From UBA7957 sp965224675 (GTDB taxonomy: Bacteria; Pseudomonadota; Gammaproteobacteria; Granulosicoccales; Granulosicoccaceae), in NCBI GenBank assembly GCA_965224675.1, contig CBDDAA010000004.1, positions 1,860,001 through 1,924,000 on the forward strand: 64,000 bases of DNA, read 5' to 3'. Numbering within the stretch: the stretch's first letter is position 1; each line of letters starts with the position of its first letter. This document shows, one piece after another, positions 19,101-27,853 of the stretch. The notes beneath the pieces are model-generated. The model did not search any database, was not told where the DNA came from, and saw nothing but the letters and a program-made list of their open reading frames with translations. Position numbers and translations under genes: made by a program.

Positions 19101-20892
19101 CCTCGCCCTGTATTGTCCAACTGGTGCTGGTATTGGCATCAAGTGCTGCAGACATGGATAAATAGGCGCTCTTAACATTCGCATTTTTCGGCACTTTAAT
19201 GTCGGTAAAGCGTAAACCCGTAATGTTGTCCAGGCCTGTGTGCATGGGTACCTTCAATTCGCTATCAGTACGTATAACCTGACCACTGCTGAGTTGCTCG
19301 ACATCATCGGTCCCCACTGAGATGGACGATACGGCAGTGGCTGTTGTGCAGCCACCGCCAACAGGGATTCCACTGGCGTCATAACTTATTTTCAGTACAG
19401 GTGCCTGTTCTGGATCTGAATCGTATGCAATTGCCTCGCGTAGCCCACTTCCTTCAACAATAAAAGCAAGTGCGTTGCCACCACACCAACCAGAACGATC
19501 GACAACTTCCTGTACAACTGAGCTGATATCAGCGCTTTGCTCAATGGGTGCTGATTGATTTGGTACGGGGTCACTCCAATTGCTTATGCTCCAATTAGTG
19601 GAAGCACTGGTTTTTGTTCGTGCAGAAATATTTCCATTTGAGTTGGAAAATTGCGGTGAATCGTCAGTATCATGTGCATAAATTGTTGCATTTGTTGCCG
19701 TTGAATGGCTGGCAGCAGAGGCGAATTCCAATGAGGCACTGGTAATGGTGGCGCCTTGAGGTATTTTTACGTCATCAAAACGGAGCCCTATTTTCTGTGA
19801 ATCAAGTGCATCCTGTGAATAAGACAAGTAAAGCTTAGGTCGATATGAAGAACTGGCTCTCGGGCTATACAGGTGTCGGCGATGAGAACTGTCGGAAGAG
19901 TTAGAAGACCAGTCATTTTCAAAAATCAAAGCAATTTCATCGCTTCCAGAGGAAAATCCGGGACGACTGGTTATGTGTTCAAATATCGTTGATAAATCAG
20001 GAGTGTCAACCGTTCCGCCAGTGGCTCCAAGCACAAAGGGAATAGACCAGTTCACATTCTGAGCTGTGCGAGTTCGTTCAAGTACTCTGCGCCCTGCCTG
20101 GTTTTTAAACGATTTTGCATCATCGACGTCTTCGCCAAAAATATTCGCAACAACCAGGCCCTGGTTGTACCAACTATTTGTATAACCATAAAACCTAACA
20201 TAAGCGTTTGTAATAGTGGAACCTGGGGGAACTACAACATTATTAAATCTCAAGCCCCAGGAGATTTCACCACCATCATAAAAACTGTCCAGATCGCCGC
20301 TGTTGTTCCAACCGTTACCCCCAGATGGACGCTGCTCCTGGAAGTCTTTACTCTTATCCACTCTATAGGTGTCAGTGGCTGTTGTATTATAGGTTGTATC
20401 CGATTGAAAAAAGTTAAGAATCGGGTCACTTGTTTTAACACTCAATGAGTTAGTTGCTTCAACGGCGTCATCAGCACTACTATTAACCTGGAACGAGAGT
20501 GATACTTCTACATTACCACCATCCTGACAAACACCATTAGGGCATAATTCCTCATCAATATAAGTAACGGGATACAGGATCGGGCCACCACCATAAGCAC
20601 CGTTAAATCGCATCATGCCCACATTAATATTTGTGGCAGAACTCAGAATCTCTCTGACGGCATCTTTCATTCGATCTATACGGGTTGTACTACCACCATC
20701 TTTGGATGACATTGAACCTGAGGTATCCAAAATAAAGAGCACATTAGGGCGAGACGTGGATTGTGCTGTCTGTGCGCCAAAAAAAACCTCAGTATCATCG
20801 GCCAGGAGTAGATTTGATCCGACAAGTAGCGAATAAAATACGGCTGCTACAACTATTTTAACCTGTCTAAGAGAGTTTTTAATGTTCATCAT
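16171..20892 (-). CDS. pilY1: Type IV pilus tip-associated adhesin PilY1 (enlarged)
   Basis: A 1573-residue exported protein (signal peptide to about A31), longer than the roughly 1160-residue Pseudomonas PilY1. A von Willebrand A domain starts at VLFILDTSGSMSS, with MIDAS DTSGS at 56-60, but is interrupted at about 130-695 by three beta-rich modules sharing GLRF...VP.G..I..AY and ending P.L..SY (about 210-357, 366-505, 519-693). The domain resumes with LLTDGYANKN near 818-827. The C-terminal half is the beta-propeller PilY1 domain with a calcium-loop candidate DIDFDGLADQ near residue 1298. It presumably sits at the pilus tip, mediating adhesion and extension. It lies 10 bases after pilX. Confidence 0.95.
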   Translation of the reverse strand: MMNIKNSLRQVKIVVAAVFYSLLVGSNLLLADDTEVFFGAQTAQSTSRPNVLFILDTSGSMSSKDGGSTTRIDRMKDAVREILSSATNINVGMMRFNGAYGGGPILYPVTYIDEELCPNGVCQDGGNVEVSLSFQVNSSADDAVEATNSLSVKTSDPILNFFQSDTTYNTTATDTYRVDKSKDFQEQRPSGGNGWNNSGDLDSFYDGGEISWGLRFNNVVVPPGSTITNAYVRFYGYTNSWYNQGLVVANIFGEDVDDAKSFKNQAGRRVLERTRTAQNVNWSIPFVLGATGGTVDTPDLSTIFEHITSRPGFSSGSDEIALIFENDWSSNSSDSSHRRHLYSPRASSSYRPKLYLSYSQDALDSQKIGLRFDDVKIPQGATITSASLEFASAASHSTATNATIYAHDTDDSPQFSNSNGNISARTKTSASTNWSISNWSDPVPNQSAPIEQSADISSVVQEVVDRSGWCGGNALAFIVEGSGLREAIAYDSDPEQAPVLKISYDASGIPVGGGCTTATAVSSISVGTDDVEQLSSGQVIRTDSELKVPMHTGLDNITGLRFTDIKVPKNANVKSAYLSMSAALDANTSTSWTIQGEAAGDSSFFTATTNELSNRNKVSITADWNNVSAVTAGDTIQSPDLSQVLLQITSQAGWASGNSLALFVKRKSGTGNRSIKTYEAEPLKAARLVIQYEVAPGSVPPDIQDQISYLTTRQKMTQILDDMKLQGYTPAVPALYEAAKYFKGESIDYGIERGFGSAKHKYHRVSHPASYTGGSVNRSNQCSNDNLNSNDCKSENITGSPVYVSPMNDVCQSNHIVLLTDGYANKNNAKSRVESMIGSSCTSSGGGQCGVELAAYLKNNDQSTTVAGNQDISVHTIGFNNNDPWLTAVADAGGGVYQPADSASSLVTAFNNILASILKVDTTFVSPGATVNQFNRLTHRNDIYFSLFKPSEKPTWSGNLKQYRLDGNPARLVDADGQDAIDQTTGFFNENSRSFWSNSTDGNNVALGGAANELKLAGRKVFTYTGSSTLLSHSSNSLHENNSYLNKSMLGVSGQSNAYFDNLVKWARGVDVKDENDDGNTNDIRKHIGDPMHSRPVIVNYSATESVIYVGTNEGFIHAVAHDDGHEIFSFIPAQLLPNLDKFYSNQASTDHPYGLDGHITSWSNSANGKKYIFFGMRRGGNKYYALDVTNKNSPKLQWIIDGDTNPAFSQLGQTWSKAIATKIKISGSEKNVLIFSGGYDQNQDLVNVTTEDSVGNAVYIVDINNGSVIWSAGKNGSGASKEFGDMKYSMPSAVTVVDIDFDGLADQMYIGDMGGQLWRFDIDNNSTSVSALVKGGVMANLSESGIPNTRRFYYAPDISLLSNEGVPFLAISIGSGWRAHPLDQAVNERFYMIRSKSIFTAPEGYGKDNGNGTFSVITEDDLQDVTNDQEPDMSIGEGWMIQLESPGEKVLAQSVTINNQIIFTTYRPEQSATACSTALGGGAVYIVDAGNGSAVLNLDGQGTDEDLEKTDRVIELSHGGIPPEAVALFPSDINNGNGLDPVVLIGPEQIDDIDFGDLTQRTFWQNNPEGAD

Positions 20893-20902
20893 AGTACCCT
20901 TG

Positions 20903-21382
20903 CTATTGGCCTTGTGGTGCAGGTGCTATACGGTACGCACCCTGTATTATTCTTGTTTTTGTGTTTGCTTCATTAATTGTTCCGGTGGTATCCACAACAA
21001 AACGATAAGCCTGAAATTTGCCCTGACCTAGCCCTAATGAATACTCTGGTGGAAGACCTTCACCTGAATATGATAGTATTGTTGTGGCTTGAACCATTGG
21101 CATATTTGGATTTGAAAACGGAATGGACACTGAACTGGATCCACTGTCGAATGCATCTGTCATATTATCCGGGTCAGACATTGCTTCTTCTGAAACAGTT
21201 TCTGCAGCTTGGAAGGCAATATCTTCATGCAATGCGTTTGCTGCCATTTTCTCTTCCAGGGTGGATGTGCGCATGACGGCCAATCCCAGAATGGAAAGCA
21301 AAAACAGCATGATCAGAGAAACTGCAAGAATTGCACCTTGTTGATTGCTGCGTATTTTCCTGTGTAGGGGTTGCTTAATCAT
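20903..21382 (-). CDS. pilX: Type IV pilus minor pilin PilX
   Basis: A 159-residue minor pilin. The N-terminus RSNQQGAILAVSLIMLFLLSILGLAVMRTSTLEEKMAAN has the hydrophobic helix and the LEEKMA motif typical of PilX; the cleavage site is probably after QQG. As in other PilX proteins there is no Glu at +5. Its start overlaps the pilW stop by four bases (ATGA). It forms part of the initiation complex with PilV, PilW and PilY1. Confidence 0.9.
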   Translation of the reverse strand: MIKQPLHRKIRSNQQGAILAVSLIMLFLLSILGLAVMRTSTLEEKMAANALHEDIAFQAAETVSEEAMSDPDNMTDAFDSGSSSVSIPFSNPNMPMVQATTILSYSGEGLPPEYSLGLGQGKFQAYRFVVDTTGTINEANTKTRIIQGAYRIAPAPQGQ

Positions 21383-22473
21383 GGTTCTCTACGATTTCTT
21401 ACTTTTATAGTTGAGTTAAAGGCAATCCGGACACGATGATCTTTTCCATGCTCCGGATCACTCCCAGCACCACTTCCTTCTGGTTTAATTTCAGTATTCA
21501 ATAGCTGGTAAGTTCGAGTGTCCTCTTCACCTGCCAAACTTTCCACCGAATATATCAATAGGCCGATCTGGATGCTGCTAACACGGGAAGCGTTAAATGC
21601 ACCGTGGTCTGCACTAATATATCGAATGGTATTGTTATTGGCTCTTACACCGAATAACACCTGCATATTCTCAACACCTTCGATTAGTTCCGTAGGCGCC
21701 AGATTGTCCTTAATTGCATCCATATCATAAGCAAAAAGAGAAAATATACTGTCTCCTGCCTGATTCACTCTTCCTGAATCACCTACATAGTAGGAAATGT
21801 AGTTAAATTTTGAAACACGCGTGGTATCTGTTGCAGGTGTAGCACCGGGGGAATATTGTTTGGAAAGGTTGCCGGATTTATTACCTGAGGCGTTGTGCTG
21901 GATAACACCACCTGCTACACCTGTAATTGCAAACAAGTCAGCTGCATCACAGTCTGAGATGATGGCAAGATCACCATTACTTAGACCAGGTGTGTTACTA
22001 ACGAGTGTAATATCGTCAGTTTCACCAACCATTGGTGTCGATAGTCGAAAAGTTGTCGGGCTGGCATATTGCAACATTAGAACGTCAGAACCACTAATGG
22101 GTGCTGGATTTAGTGCATTTAGTTCGGCAGGTAAAGTCGGAGAAAATGTTGTCCCGTCTACTTCAGCACCACGTGTTGAAGTGGAAAGAAAATTAGTGGT
22201 GGGGGCATTATTCGCCTGTATTTCAGCACTATGCATGCTGGCCATAGCGCAACCCTGATAGCTGGACAGTCGTATATCATTGGATAAGGCATCCATAGCA
22301 AAACGGGCGCTTTCCTGGATGGATGATATTTCCTGTGTCAAATCAAAGCTTTTTCGGCTGCCGGCAAAAACTGAAATAACACCGGCCATAAGAAGCAAAC
22401 CAATGACCATAGCAATCATTAGCTCAATGAGTGAAAAACCTCTTTGCCTGGAATTGTATTGTATAATTGTCAT
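21379..22473 (-). CDS. pilW: Type IV pilus minor pilin PilW
   Basis: A 364-residue minor pilin, with prepilin site RQRG|FSLIELMIAMVIGLLLMAGVISVF and Glu at +5, followed by the conserved SRKSFDLTQEISSIQESARFAMDALSNDIR segment of PilW. The large C-terminal domain is variable. I chose the ATG at 22471-22473 because it overlaps the pilV stop as ATGA; an upstream in-frame start would add four residues. Part of the operon fimT-pilV-pilW-pilX-pilY1-pilE. Confidence 0.92.
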   Translation of the reverse strand: MTIIQYNSRQRGFSLIELMIAMVIGLLLMAGVISVFAGSRKSFDLTQEISSIQESARFAMDALSNDIRLSSYQGCAMASMHSAEIQANNAPTTNFLSTSTRGAEVDGTTFSPTLPAELNALNPAPISGSDVLMLQYASPTTFRLSTPMVGETDDITLVSNTPGLSNGDLAIISDCDAADLFAITGVAGGVIQHNASGNKSGNLSKQYSPGATPATDTTRVSKFNYISYYVGDSGRVNQAGDSIFSLFAYDMDAIKDNLAPTELIEGVENMQVLFGVRANNNTIRYISADHGAFNASRVSSIQIGLLIYSVESLAGEEDTRTYQLLNTEIKPEGSGAGSDPEHGKDHRVRIAFNSTIKVRNRREP

Positions 22474-22928
22474 GGATTTAACCAAATACTTACAGCTTGG
22501 GTCTCTACTGCTTCAGATATTTTTTCGTCCCACTCGACTTTAATCTCAAACATCGTTCCATTTCTGGTTACATGACCTTCGCCTTGTGGAAGAATGCTGT
22601 TCAAATTGTTACCCCATTGCATGACATCCAGATCTGCGAGTTGACCCGCGTTGCAACCTGTACTAATGCAGCCTGGGTCTGAAGGAATACTGGATGTACT
22701 AATATCATCGTACAAGCCGTTACTGACTCCGGTTAAATTAGCGCGCATTCGGTCAGCAATGTCCGCTGCCATTATAGAGGCTTGAGATTTGTAAAATGCA
22801 CTCTGGTTGTAACGCATACCCATAATCTGCATTCGGCTTGTTGCCAAAAACCCCATTGAGATAATGATTACTGCTATCAATACTTCCAGAAACGCAGCGC
22901 CATGCTGTTGCTTGTTTTTCTTATGCAT
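22470..22928 (-). CDS. pilV: Type IV pilus modification / minor pilin PilV
   Basis: A 152-residue prepilin-like protein. The processing site reads QQHG|AAFLEVLIAVIIISMGFLATSRMQ, with Glu at +5, followed by the PilV-typical AFYKSQASIMAADIADRMRAN helix. Position +1 is Ala instead of the usual Phe, which prepilin peptidases generally tolerate. It lies 32 bases after the fimT-type gene and overlaps pilW by four bases. Confidence 0.9.
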   Translation of the reverse strand: MHKKNKQQHGAAFLEVLIAVIIISMGFLATSRMQIMGMRYNQSAFYKSQASIMAADIADRMRANLTGVSNGLYDDISTSSIPSDPGCISTGCNAGQLADLDVMQWGNNLNSILPQGEGHVTRNGTMFEIKVEWDEKISEAVETQAVSIWLNP

Positions 22929-22960
22929 AATTTTATAGTTGTTGTTATTTGCATTTTATT

Positions 22961-23533
22961 CTACGGACAGGAAATATCCTGGCCGGCCATGTCTTCAACG
23001 ATTTCATTGCCATCAGTGTCAACTGCTTTTCTGATTGCGCCGGTTAGGACAATATTAATCGCCTTTGCCTCGTCTGCACCGCGATCATCACAAATTACAA
23101 AAATACCCGTGGAATCTGTGTTGCCACGGCCACGATATTGCAAAAAACCGGCATTCGTAAAACCATTGGGTCGTAATGTTTGAGAATCTTCGAGTGCGCC
23201 ACTGGTCTTTATTATGGTTTCCCCGGCATCGAGTGAGCCGTCCCCACTGGTATCTGCAAAAACCAGCCATCCGTCATCCCAGCTGGCACTATTTTTACAG
23301 GCGGTATCACTGTCTCTGGCACATACGGTAACGATATCGGATCGTTTCACCGCTTCAGATCTGGCATAGCTTAAGTCTGCAACAAAAGCGTTATAAGTCG
23401 CTGATTGACGACTGTTTTTAATCATTGAAGCAAAGCTTGGAATGCCCACAGATATTAAGATTGCAGCAATTGATACCGAAACAATCAGCTCAATCAGGGT
23501 AAAGCCCATATTTATTCTTTTCGCCATAGACAC
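22961..23533 (-). CDS. fimT: GspH/FimT family pseudopilin
   Basis: A 190-residue pseudopilin with leader MAKRINMG|FTLIELIVSVSIAAILISVGIPSF (Glu at +5) and the GspH/FimT pattern RSEAVKRSDIVTVCA...WDDGWLVFAD. It contains two cysteine pairs. The family includes FimT and FimU; FimU-type function (connecting the minor-pilin tip to the major pilin) is equally possible, and I use fimT only as the family name. First gene of the minor-pilin operon; its promoter must lie in 23534-23650. Confidence 0.85.
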   Translation of the reverse strand: MSMAKRINMGFTLIELIVSVSIAAILISVGIPSFASMIKNSRQSATYNAFVADLSYARSEAVKRSDIVTVCARDSDTACKNSASWDDGWLVFADTSGDGSLDAGETIIKTSGALEDSQTLRPNGFTNAGFLQYRGRGNTDSTGIFVICDDRGADEAKAINIVLTGAIRKAVDTDGNEIVEDMAGQDISCP

Positions 23534-23839
23534 AGCTAACGGCTCTTAAAGTCGTTGCCTAAAGCTTTTTTTATTGATAGGAAGTGGTTTTGTGAGAGAG
23601 CACACAACATTCTCTACGAAATCCTTTAGCGCATGCAAATTCTTTTGCTTCGACCCTTTATGCAATACCTATAAAGCAGTGAGACTGTCAGGACGGTTGG
23701 ACGCTGTATTTTGTCTTTGTTTGTTGTCCTTAAGTTTGAAAGGCTTTTCGGCAGGAAGAGATTAATATTTAATATGAATTTATCAGATTGCTAATCAGAT
23801 TTCATACATAACCAGGACAGAAGTACCTATACATTAAAC
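23534..23839. other. Intergenic region upstream of the minor-pilin operon
   Basis: About 300 bases between the start of the fimT-type gene and the end of dppF, both on the minus strand. It should contain the pilin operon promoter. I see no convincing gene, and no strong terminator hairpin after dppF. Confidence 0.5.
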
Positions 23840-24820
23840 TCAACCAATAAGTGGAAAATGACAGGCCACATTGTGGTTGGCAATTTTCCGCATTTTTGGT
23901 TGTTCCGTAACGCATCGCTTCTGGCAATAAACACAGCGGGTATGGAAAGCACAACCGGCAGGAGGGTTGAGTGGAGAGGGTAATTCTCCGCTTAAGCGTG
24001 TTTTGTTTTCCTGGCTGGACAGACCAAAAGTGGGCATAGACGATAACAATGCTCGTGTATAAGGATGTAATGGGTTCTTAAAAATCTCTTTTTTGGGACC
24101 TTGTTCCATGGATTTACCAAGATACATAACCATCACTTCATCAGCGATATGCTTTACCACGCTTAAATCATGAGAGATAAAGACATAGGCGAGACTGAGT
24201 GTTTCTTGTAGGTCGATAAGTAAATTCAGTATTTGGGCCTGTATTGATACATCAAGTGCAGACACGGGTTCGTCAGCAACGATGATCGATGGGCTTAAGA
24301 TGAGTGCTCGCGCTATTGCAATACGTTGTCTTTGACCCCCGGAAAACATATGTGGATATCGATAGTAATGTTCCGGCTTAAGTCCCACCAACGCCATTGA
24401 TTCAAGTACTTTTAATTTGCGTGTTCGGGAATTTAATTCGGTATTAATCTTTAATGGTTCCTGAAGAATAGAGCCAACCTTTTTCCGCGGATTGAGTGAG
24501 CCGTATGGGTTTTGGAAAATCATCTGAACAGATCGGCGCACTGTTTTTTTCTCGCTTTCATTTAGGCCCGATACCTTCTGGTTGGCAATAGTTAGCTCGC
24601 CTGATGTTGCATTCTCAATCAGTGTCAACTGGCGCGCTAGTGTTGATTTTCCACAACCTGACTCGCCTACTACCGCCAGTGTCTGACCTCGAAATAAAGT
24701 AAATGAAACACCATTCAGTGCTTTGAGTGTAGAGGGCTTCTTAAATAGACCATTCGATACGCTATAATGGCGGCTTAGATTCGTTGACTGAATGATGCCT
24801 TTTTTTAGTGAATCACACAT
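23840..24820 (-). CDS. dppF: Dipeptide ABC transporter ATP-binding protein DppF
   Basis: ATPase subunit of a peptide importer, 326 residues. Walker A is GESGCGKSTLARQL, the signature is FSGGQRQRIAIARAL, Walker B is IIVADEPVSALD and the switch histidine follows in VFISHDLSVV. The C-terminal oligopeptide-transporter extension carries a cysteine-rich segment (CAFHTRCVYCQKRCVTEQP) that binds an iron-sulfur cluster in the Dpp/Opp group. The start lies eight bases after dppD. Last gene of dppABCDF. Confidence 0.93.
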   Translation of the reverse strand: MCDSLKKGIIQSTNLSRHYSVSNGLFKKPSTLKALNGVSFTLFRGQTLAVVGESGCGKSTLARQLTLIENATSGELTIANQKVSGLNESEKKTVRRSVQMIFQNPYGSLNPRKKVGSILQEPLKINTELNSRTRKLKVLESMALVGLKPEHYYRYPHMFSGGQRQRIAIARALILSPSIIVADEPVSALDVSIQAQILNLLIDLQETLSLAYVFISHDLSVVKHIADEVMVMYLGKSMEQGPKKEIFKNPLHPYTRALLSSMPTFGLSSQENKTRLSGELPSPLNPPAGCAFHTRCVYCQKRCVTEQPKMRKIANHNVACHFPLIG

Positions 24821-24828
24821 AAGCGTAT

Positions 24829-25794
24829 TTATACTTCAATCAGGGGGAAAAAACAGCGCACACCACGACCATTGATCATTTGCATTGGTGGTTCTTGAGA
24901 ACAGCACTTTTCCTGCACATATTTACATCTTGGATGGAGCAGGCATCCTTGCGTGCGGTCAAACTCACCTGGAACCACGCCAGGTATTGTAGCTAAGCGG
25001 GTTTTACCTTCATTGCGCTCTGGCAAGGCACTGAGCAAAGCTTCAGTATAAGGGTGAGCAGCTCTTTCAAACAAATCAGTAACTGATCCTGTTTCTACAA
25101 TTTGTCCAGCATACATGACAATGATGTCATCACATGACTGGGACACTAGCGCCAGATCATGTGTTATTAAAATCAGCCCCATGGAATGTTTTGCCTGCAG
25201 TTCGTCCAGTAAGTCCATTATCTGTGCTTGTATTGTGACGTCCAGGGCTGTAGTCGGCTCATCTGCGATCAGCAAAGCGGGATTACAGGCAATAGCGGTG
25301 GCAATCATTACTCGTTGGCTCATTCCACCAGACAGTTGATGGGGGTATGCGCCAAGGCGCATCTTCGGATCTGGAATACCAACCTGATTGAGTAATTCTA
25401 TGGCGCGTTTTTGTTGCGAGGATTTTGTCCCGCCTTCGTGAACTTTCAAGGTCTCCATTAATTGATAGCCCACTGTGTAACAGGGATTGAGACTGGCTGT
25501 AGGGTCTTGAAATATCATGGCAATTTCTTTGCCGACAAGTTTGCGTTTTTGTTTTGCGGGTAATGATAGCAAATCTTGGTTTTTATACATCATTTTTGCA
25601 GCTGAGACTCGGCCTGGAAAATCGATTAACCCCATCACTGCCAGAGAGGTAACAGATTTACCCGATCCAGATTCTCCAACAATGCCCAATTTCTGCCCGG
25701 GCGCGATAGAGAAACTCACTCGATCAACTGCTCGAAATGGCCTGCTTTTTGTGCCAAATTCGACGCTAAGCTCCTCTACCTGCAATAGACTCAT
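24829..25794 (-). CDS. dppD: Dipeptide ABC transporter ATP-binding protein DppD
   Basis: Second ATPase of the dipeptide importer, 321 residues. Walker A GESGSGKSVTSLAVMG, signature LSGGMSQRVMIATAIA, Walker B LLIADEPTTALD and switch H in LITHDLALVSQ are all present. It ends with the cysteine cluster CLLHPRCKYVQEKCCSQEPP of the oligo-HPY extension. Its ATG overlaps the dppC stop by one base, indicating coupled translation. Confidence 0.93.
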   Translation of the reverse strand: MSLLQVEELSVEFGTKSRPFRAVDRVSFSIAPGQKLGIVGESGSGKSVTSLAVMGLIDFPGRVSAAKMMYKNQDLLSLPAKQKRKLVGKEIAMIFQDPTASLNPCYTVGYQLMETLKVHEGGTKSSQQKRAIELLNQVGIPDPKMRLGAYPHQLSGGMSQRVMIATAIACNPALLIADEPTTALDVTIQAQIMDLLDELQAKHSMGLILITHDLALVSQSCDDIIVMYAGQIVETGSVTDLFERAAHPYTEALLSALPERNEGKTRLATIPGVVPGEFDRTQGCLLHPRCKYVQEKCCSQEPPMQMINGRGVRCFFPLIEV

Positions 25795-26699
25795 TAGCGT
25801 TTCAACCTGGGGTCCAGAGCGTCCCGCAGGCCATCACCCATCAGATTAAACGCTAATACAGTGAGCAGTATTGCAAGGCCGGGAAAAGTAACCACCCACC
25901 ACGCTCGTTGAATAAATTGACGTGCTTCTGCGAGCATACTACCCCATTCAGGTGTGGGAGGCTGTGCGCCCAAGCCTAGAAAACCCAAACCAGCGGCTGA
26001 GAGTATCGCTTCGGAAAACCCCAATGTTGCTTGCACGATGAGAGGAGCCATACAGTTAGGTAAAATATTGATAAACATTTGTCGTGCTGTACTTGCGCCG
26101 GTAATGTGACTGGCAATTACGTAGTCTTTACTGAGTTCAGTCTTGACTGATGCACGTGTTAATCGTACATAGTGCGGCATAATTACGATTGCAACAGCAA
26201 GCATGGCATTAGTAAGGCTGGGACCGAGTATTGCAACAATGGCGATGGCCAGTAAAAGACTTGGAAGCGCTAAAATGATATCCATCAAACGCATAATTAT
26301 GGCTTCAACCCAATGTCCAAAATACCCCGCTATTAATCCAAACAACACACCAACGACCAGAGACAGAGTAACTACAATGCAACCGACCAATAAAGAGATA
26401 CGGGCACCATAAATGATACGGGAAAGCATATCCCTGCCAATGTCATCTGTGCCTAATAAAAACTTCAAACTGCCCCCTTCTTGCCAAACAGGTGGGAGTA
26501 ATAGTGAATCTCGGAATTGCTCGGCGGGCATGTGTGGTGAAATCCAGGGCGCGAATATCGCTAACAATATGACCGTACAGATGACTATCAAACCGAGGAT
26601 TGCACCTTTGTTGGTCCGAAACTGTTTCCAGAATTCATAGAAGGGAGAAGGTGGTGAATAGAGTAAATCTGTTTCTTCAATGGATTGATGTGTAGTCAT
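25794..26699 (-). CDS. dppC: Dipeptide ABC transporter permease DppC
   Basis: Inner-membrane permease, 301 residues, with an N-terminal cytoplasmic tail, a first membrane segment (GAILGLIVICTVILLAIFAP) and the binding-protein-dependent transport domain. The ATPase-coupling EAA loop is DYVIASHITGASTARQMFINILPNCMAPL. GLGFLGLGAQPPTPEWGSML and DGLRDALDPRLKR are typical DppC endings. It is separated from dppB by a single base. Confidence 0.94.
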   Translation of the reverse strand: MTTHQSIEETDLLYSPPSPFYEFWKQFRTNKGAILGLIVICTVILLAIFAPWISPHMPAEQFRDSLLLPPVWQEGGSLKFLLGTDDIGRDMLSRIIYGARISLLVGCIVVTLSLVVGVLFGLIAGYFGHWVEAIIMRLMDIILALPSLLLAIAIVAILGPSLTNAMLAVAIVIMPHYVRLTRASVKTELSKDYVIASHITGASTARQMFINILPNCMAPLIVQATLGFSEAILSAAGLGFLGLGAQPPTPEWGSMLAEARQFIQRAWWVVTFPGLAILLTVLAFNLMGDGLRDALDPRLKR

Positions 26700-26700
26700 A

Positions 26701-27708
26701 CTACGAGTGCCTGATTCTCGGATTTACAAGACCGTATATAAGATCGACTGCCAGATTGACCATCATAATGACTACAGCAATAAGCAGTATGCCACCTTGT
26801 ACCGATGGATAGTCACGCCGACTGATAGAGTCTACAAGCCATTTGCCGATACCGGGCCAGGAGAAAATGGTTTCGGTCAGGATAGCGCCCCCAAATAATA
26901 CCCCGACTTGTAGTCCAATTACTGTAATTACCGGAATTAATGCATTTCTTAACGCATGAACCAGTGTAACCCGTAACGGAGATAACCCTTTGGCCCGTGC
27001 AGCCTTGATGTAATCCTCCTGTATGACTTCTAACATGGCTGAGCGAGTCATACGGGCAATGACCGCGAGTGGGATTGTACCTAACGCAATGGAGGGCAAT
27101 ATCAGATGCCGAACTGCTGATTTGAAGGCATCTGTGTCGCCCGCGAGCAGTGTATCGATCAACATAAACCCCGTGACAGGTTCAATGAAATACATGACTG
27201 ACAGACGGCCCGATACTGGCGTCCAGCCAAGCGTTACTGAGAACAGTAATATTAATAACAGTGCCCACCAAAAAACTGGCATCGAATAGCCGGTTAAAGA
27301 GATACCCATTATGCCATGGTCTAAGAAAGTTCCGCGCTTGACTGCTGCCAGCATGCCTACAGGCAAACCAATAAGTATGGCAAATGACATGGCAAAAAAG
27401 GAAAGTTCTACGGTGGCTGGAAAGAGTGTCAGAAATTCGTTTAATACCGGCTGCCGGGTACTGATAGAGTTCCCCAAATCACCTTGTACTGCTTTGCCTA
27501 AATACTGTGCATATTGCCGCCATAATGGCTGATCAAGGCCCATTGCGGTACGAAGTTGCGCATGCCGCTCGGGCGAAATACTACGCTCACCAGCCAATAA
27601 CTCAATAGGATCACCGGGAATGAGATGTATGAGCGAAAAAGCCAATAATGTCACACCCACAAATGTGGGAATTAACAGACCTATTTTTTTTAGAAGGAAT
27701 CCGAGCAT
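26701..27708 (-). CDS. dppB: Dipeptide ABC transporter permease DppB
   Basis: Inner-membrane permease of 335 residues. The N-terminus has LIHLIPGDPIELLAGE and GLDQPLWRQYAQYLGKAVQGDLGNSI, conserved in DppB/OppB proteins, and the EAA loop reads DYIKAARAKGLSPLRVTLVHALRNALIPV. Six membrane segments are expected. It forms the channel with DppC. It lies 145 bases downstream of dppA, with a strong hairpin in the gap. Confidence 0.94.
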   Translation of the reverse strand: MLGFLLKKIGLLIPTFVGVTLLAFSLIHLIPGDPIELLAGERSISPERHAQLRTAMGLDQPLWRQYAQYLGKAVQGDLGNSISTRQPVLNEFLTLFPATVELSFFAMSFAILIGLPVGMLAAVKRGTFLDHGIMGISLTGYSMPVFWWALLLILLFSVTLGWTPVSGRLSVMYFIEPVTGFMLIDTLLAGDTDAFKSAVRHLILPSIALGTIPLAVIARMTRSAMLEVIQEDYIKAARAKGLSPLRVTLVHALRNALIPVITVIGLQVGVLFGGAILTETIFSWPGIGKWLVDSISRRDYPSVQGGILLIAVVIMMVNLAVDLIYGLVNPRIRHS

Positions 27709-27797
27709 GAATCAGTTACAGGCCCAATAGAGGAACCTCAGGTGGAAATCGGTGACAAGCAAGCGTGGGTGGTCATCAATCCAAAGACATAGTGAGG

Positions 27798-27828
27798 TTA
27801 AGCGTACCTCATATATAAGTACGCTTAA
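27798..27828 (-). promoter_or_regulatory. Hairpin between dppA and dppB
   Basis: TTAAGCGTAC and GTACGCTTAA form a perfect 10-bp stem around an 11-base loop, in the gap between the binding-protein gene and the first permease gene. Such hairpins commonly protect the binding-protein mRNA end or partly terminate transcription, giving more DppA than membrane components. No long U-run follows on the minus strand, which favours processing or attenuation over full termination. Confidence 0.7.
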
Positions 27829-27853
27829 CCCGTTTGCCTTTATTGGAAAACGA

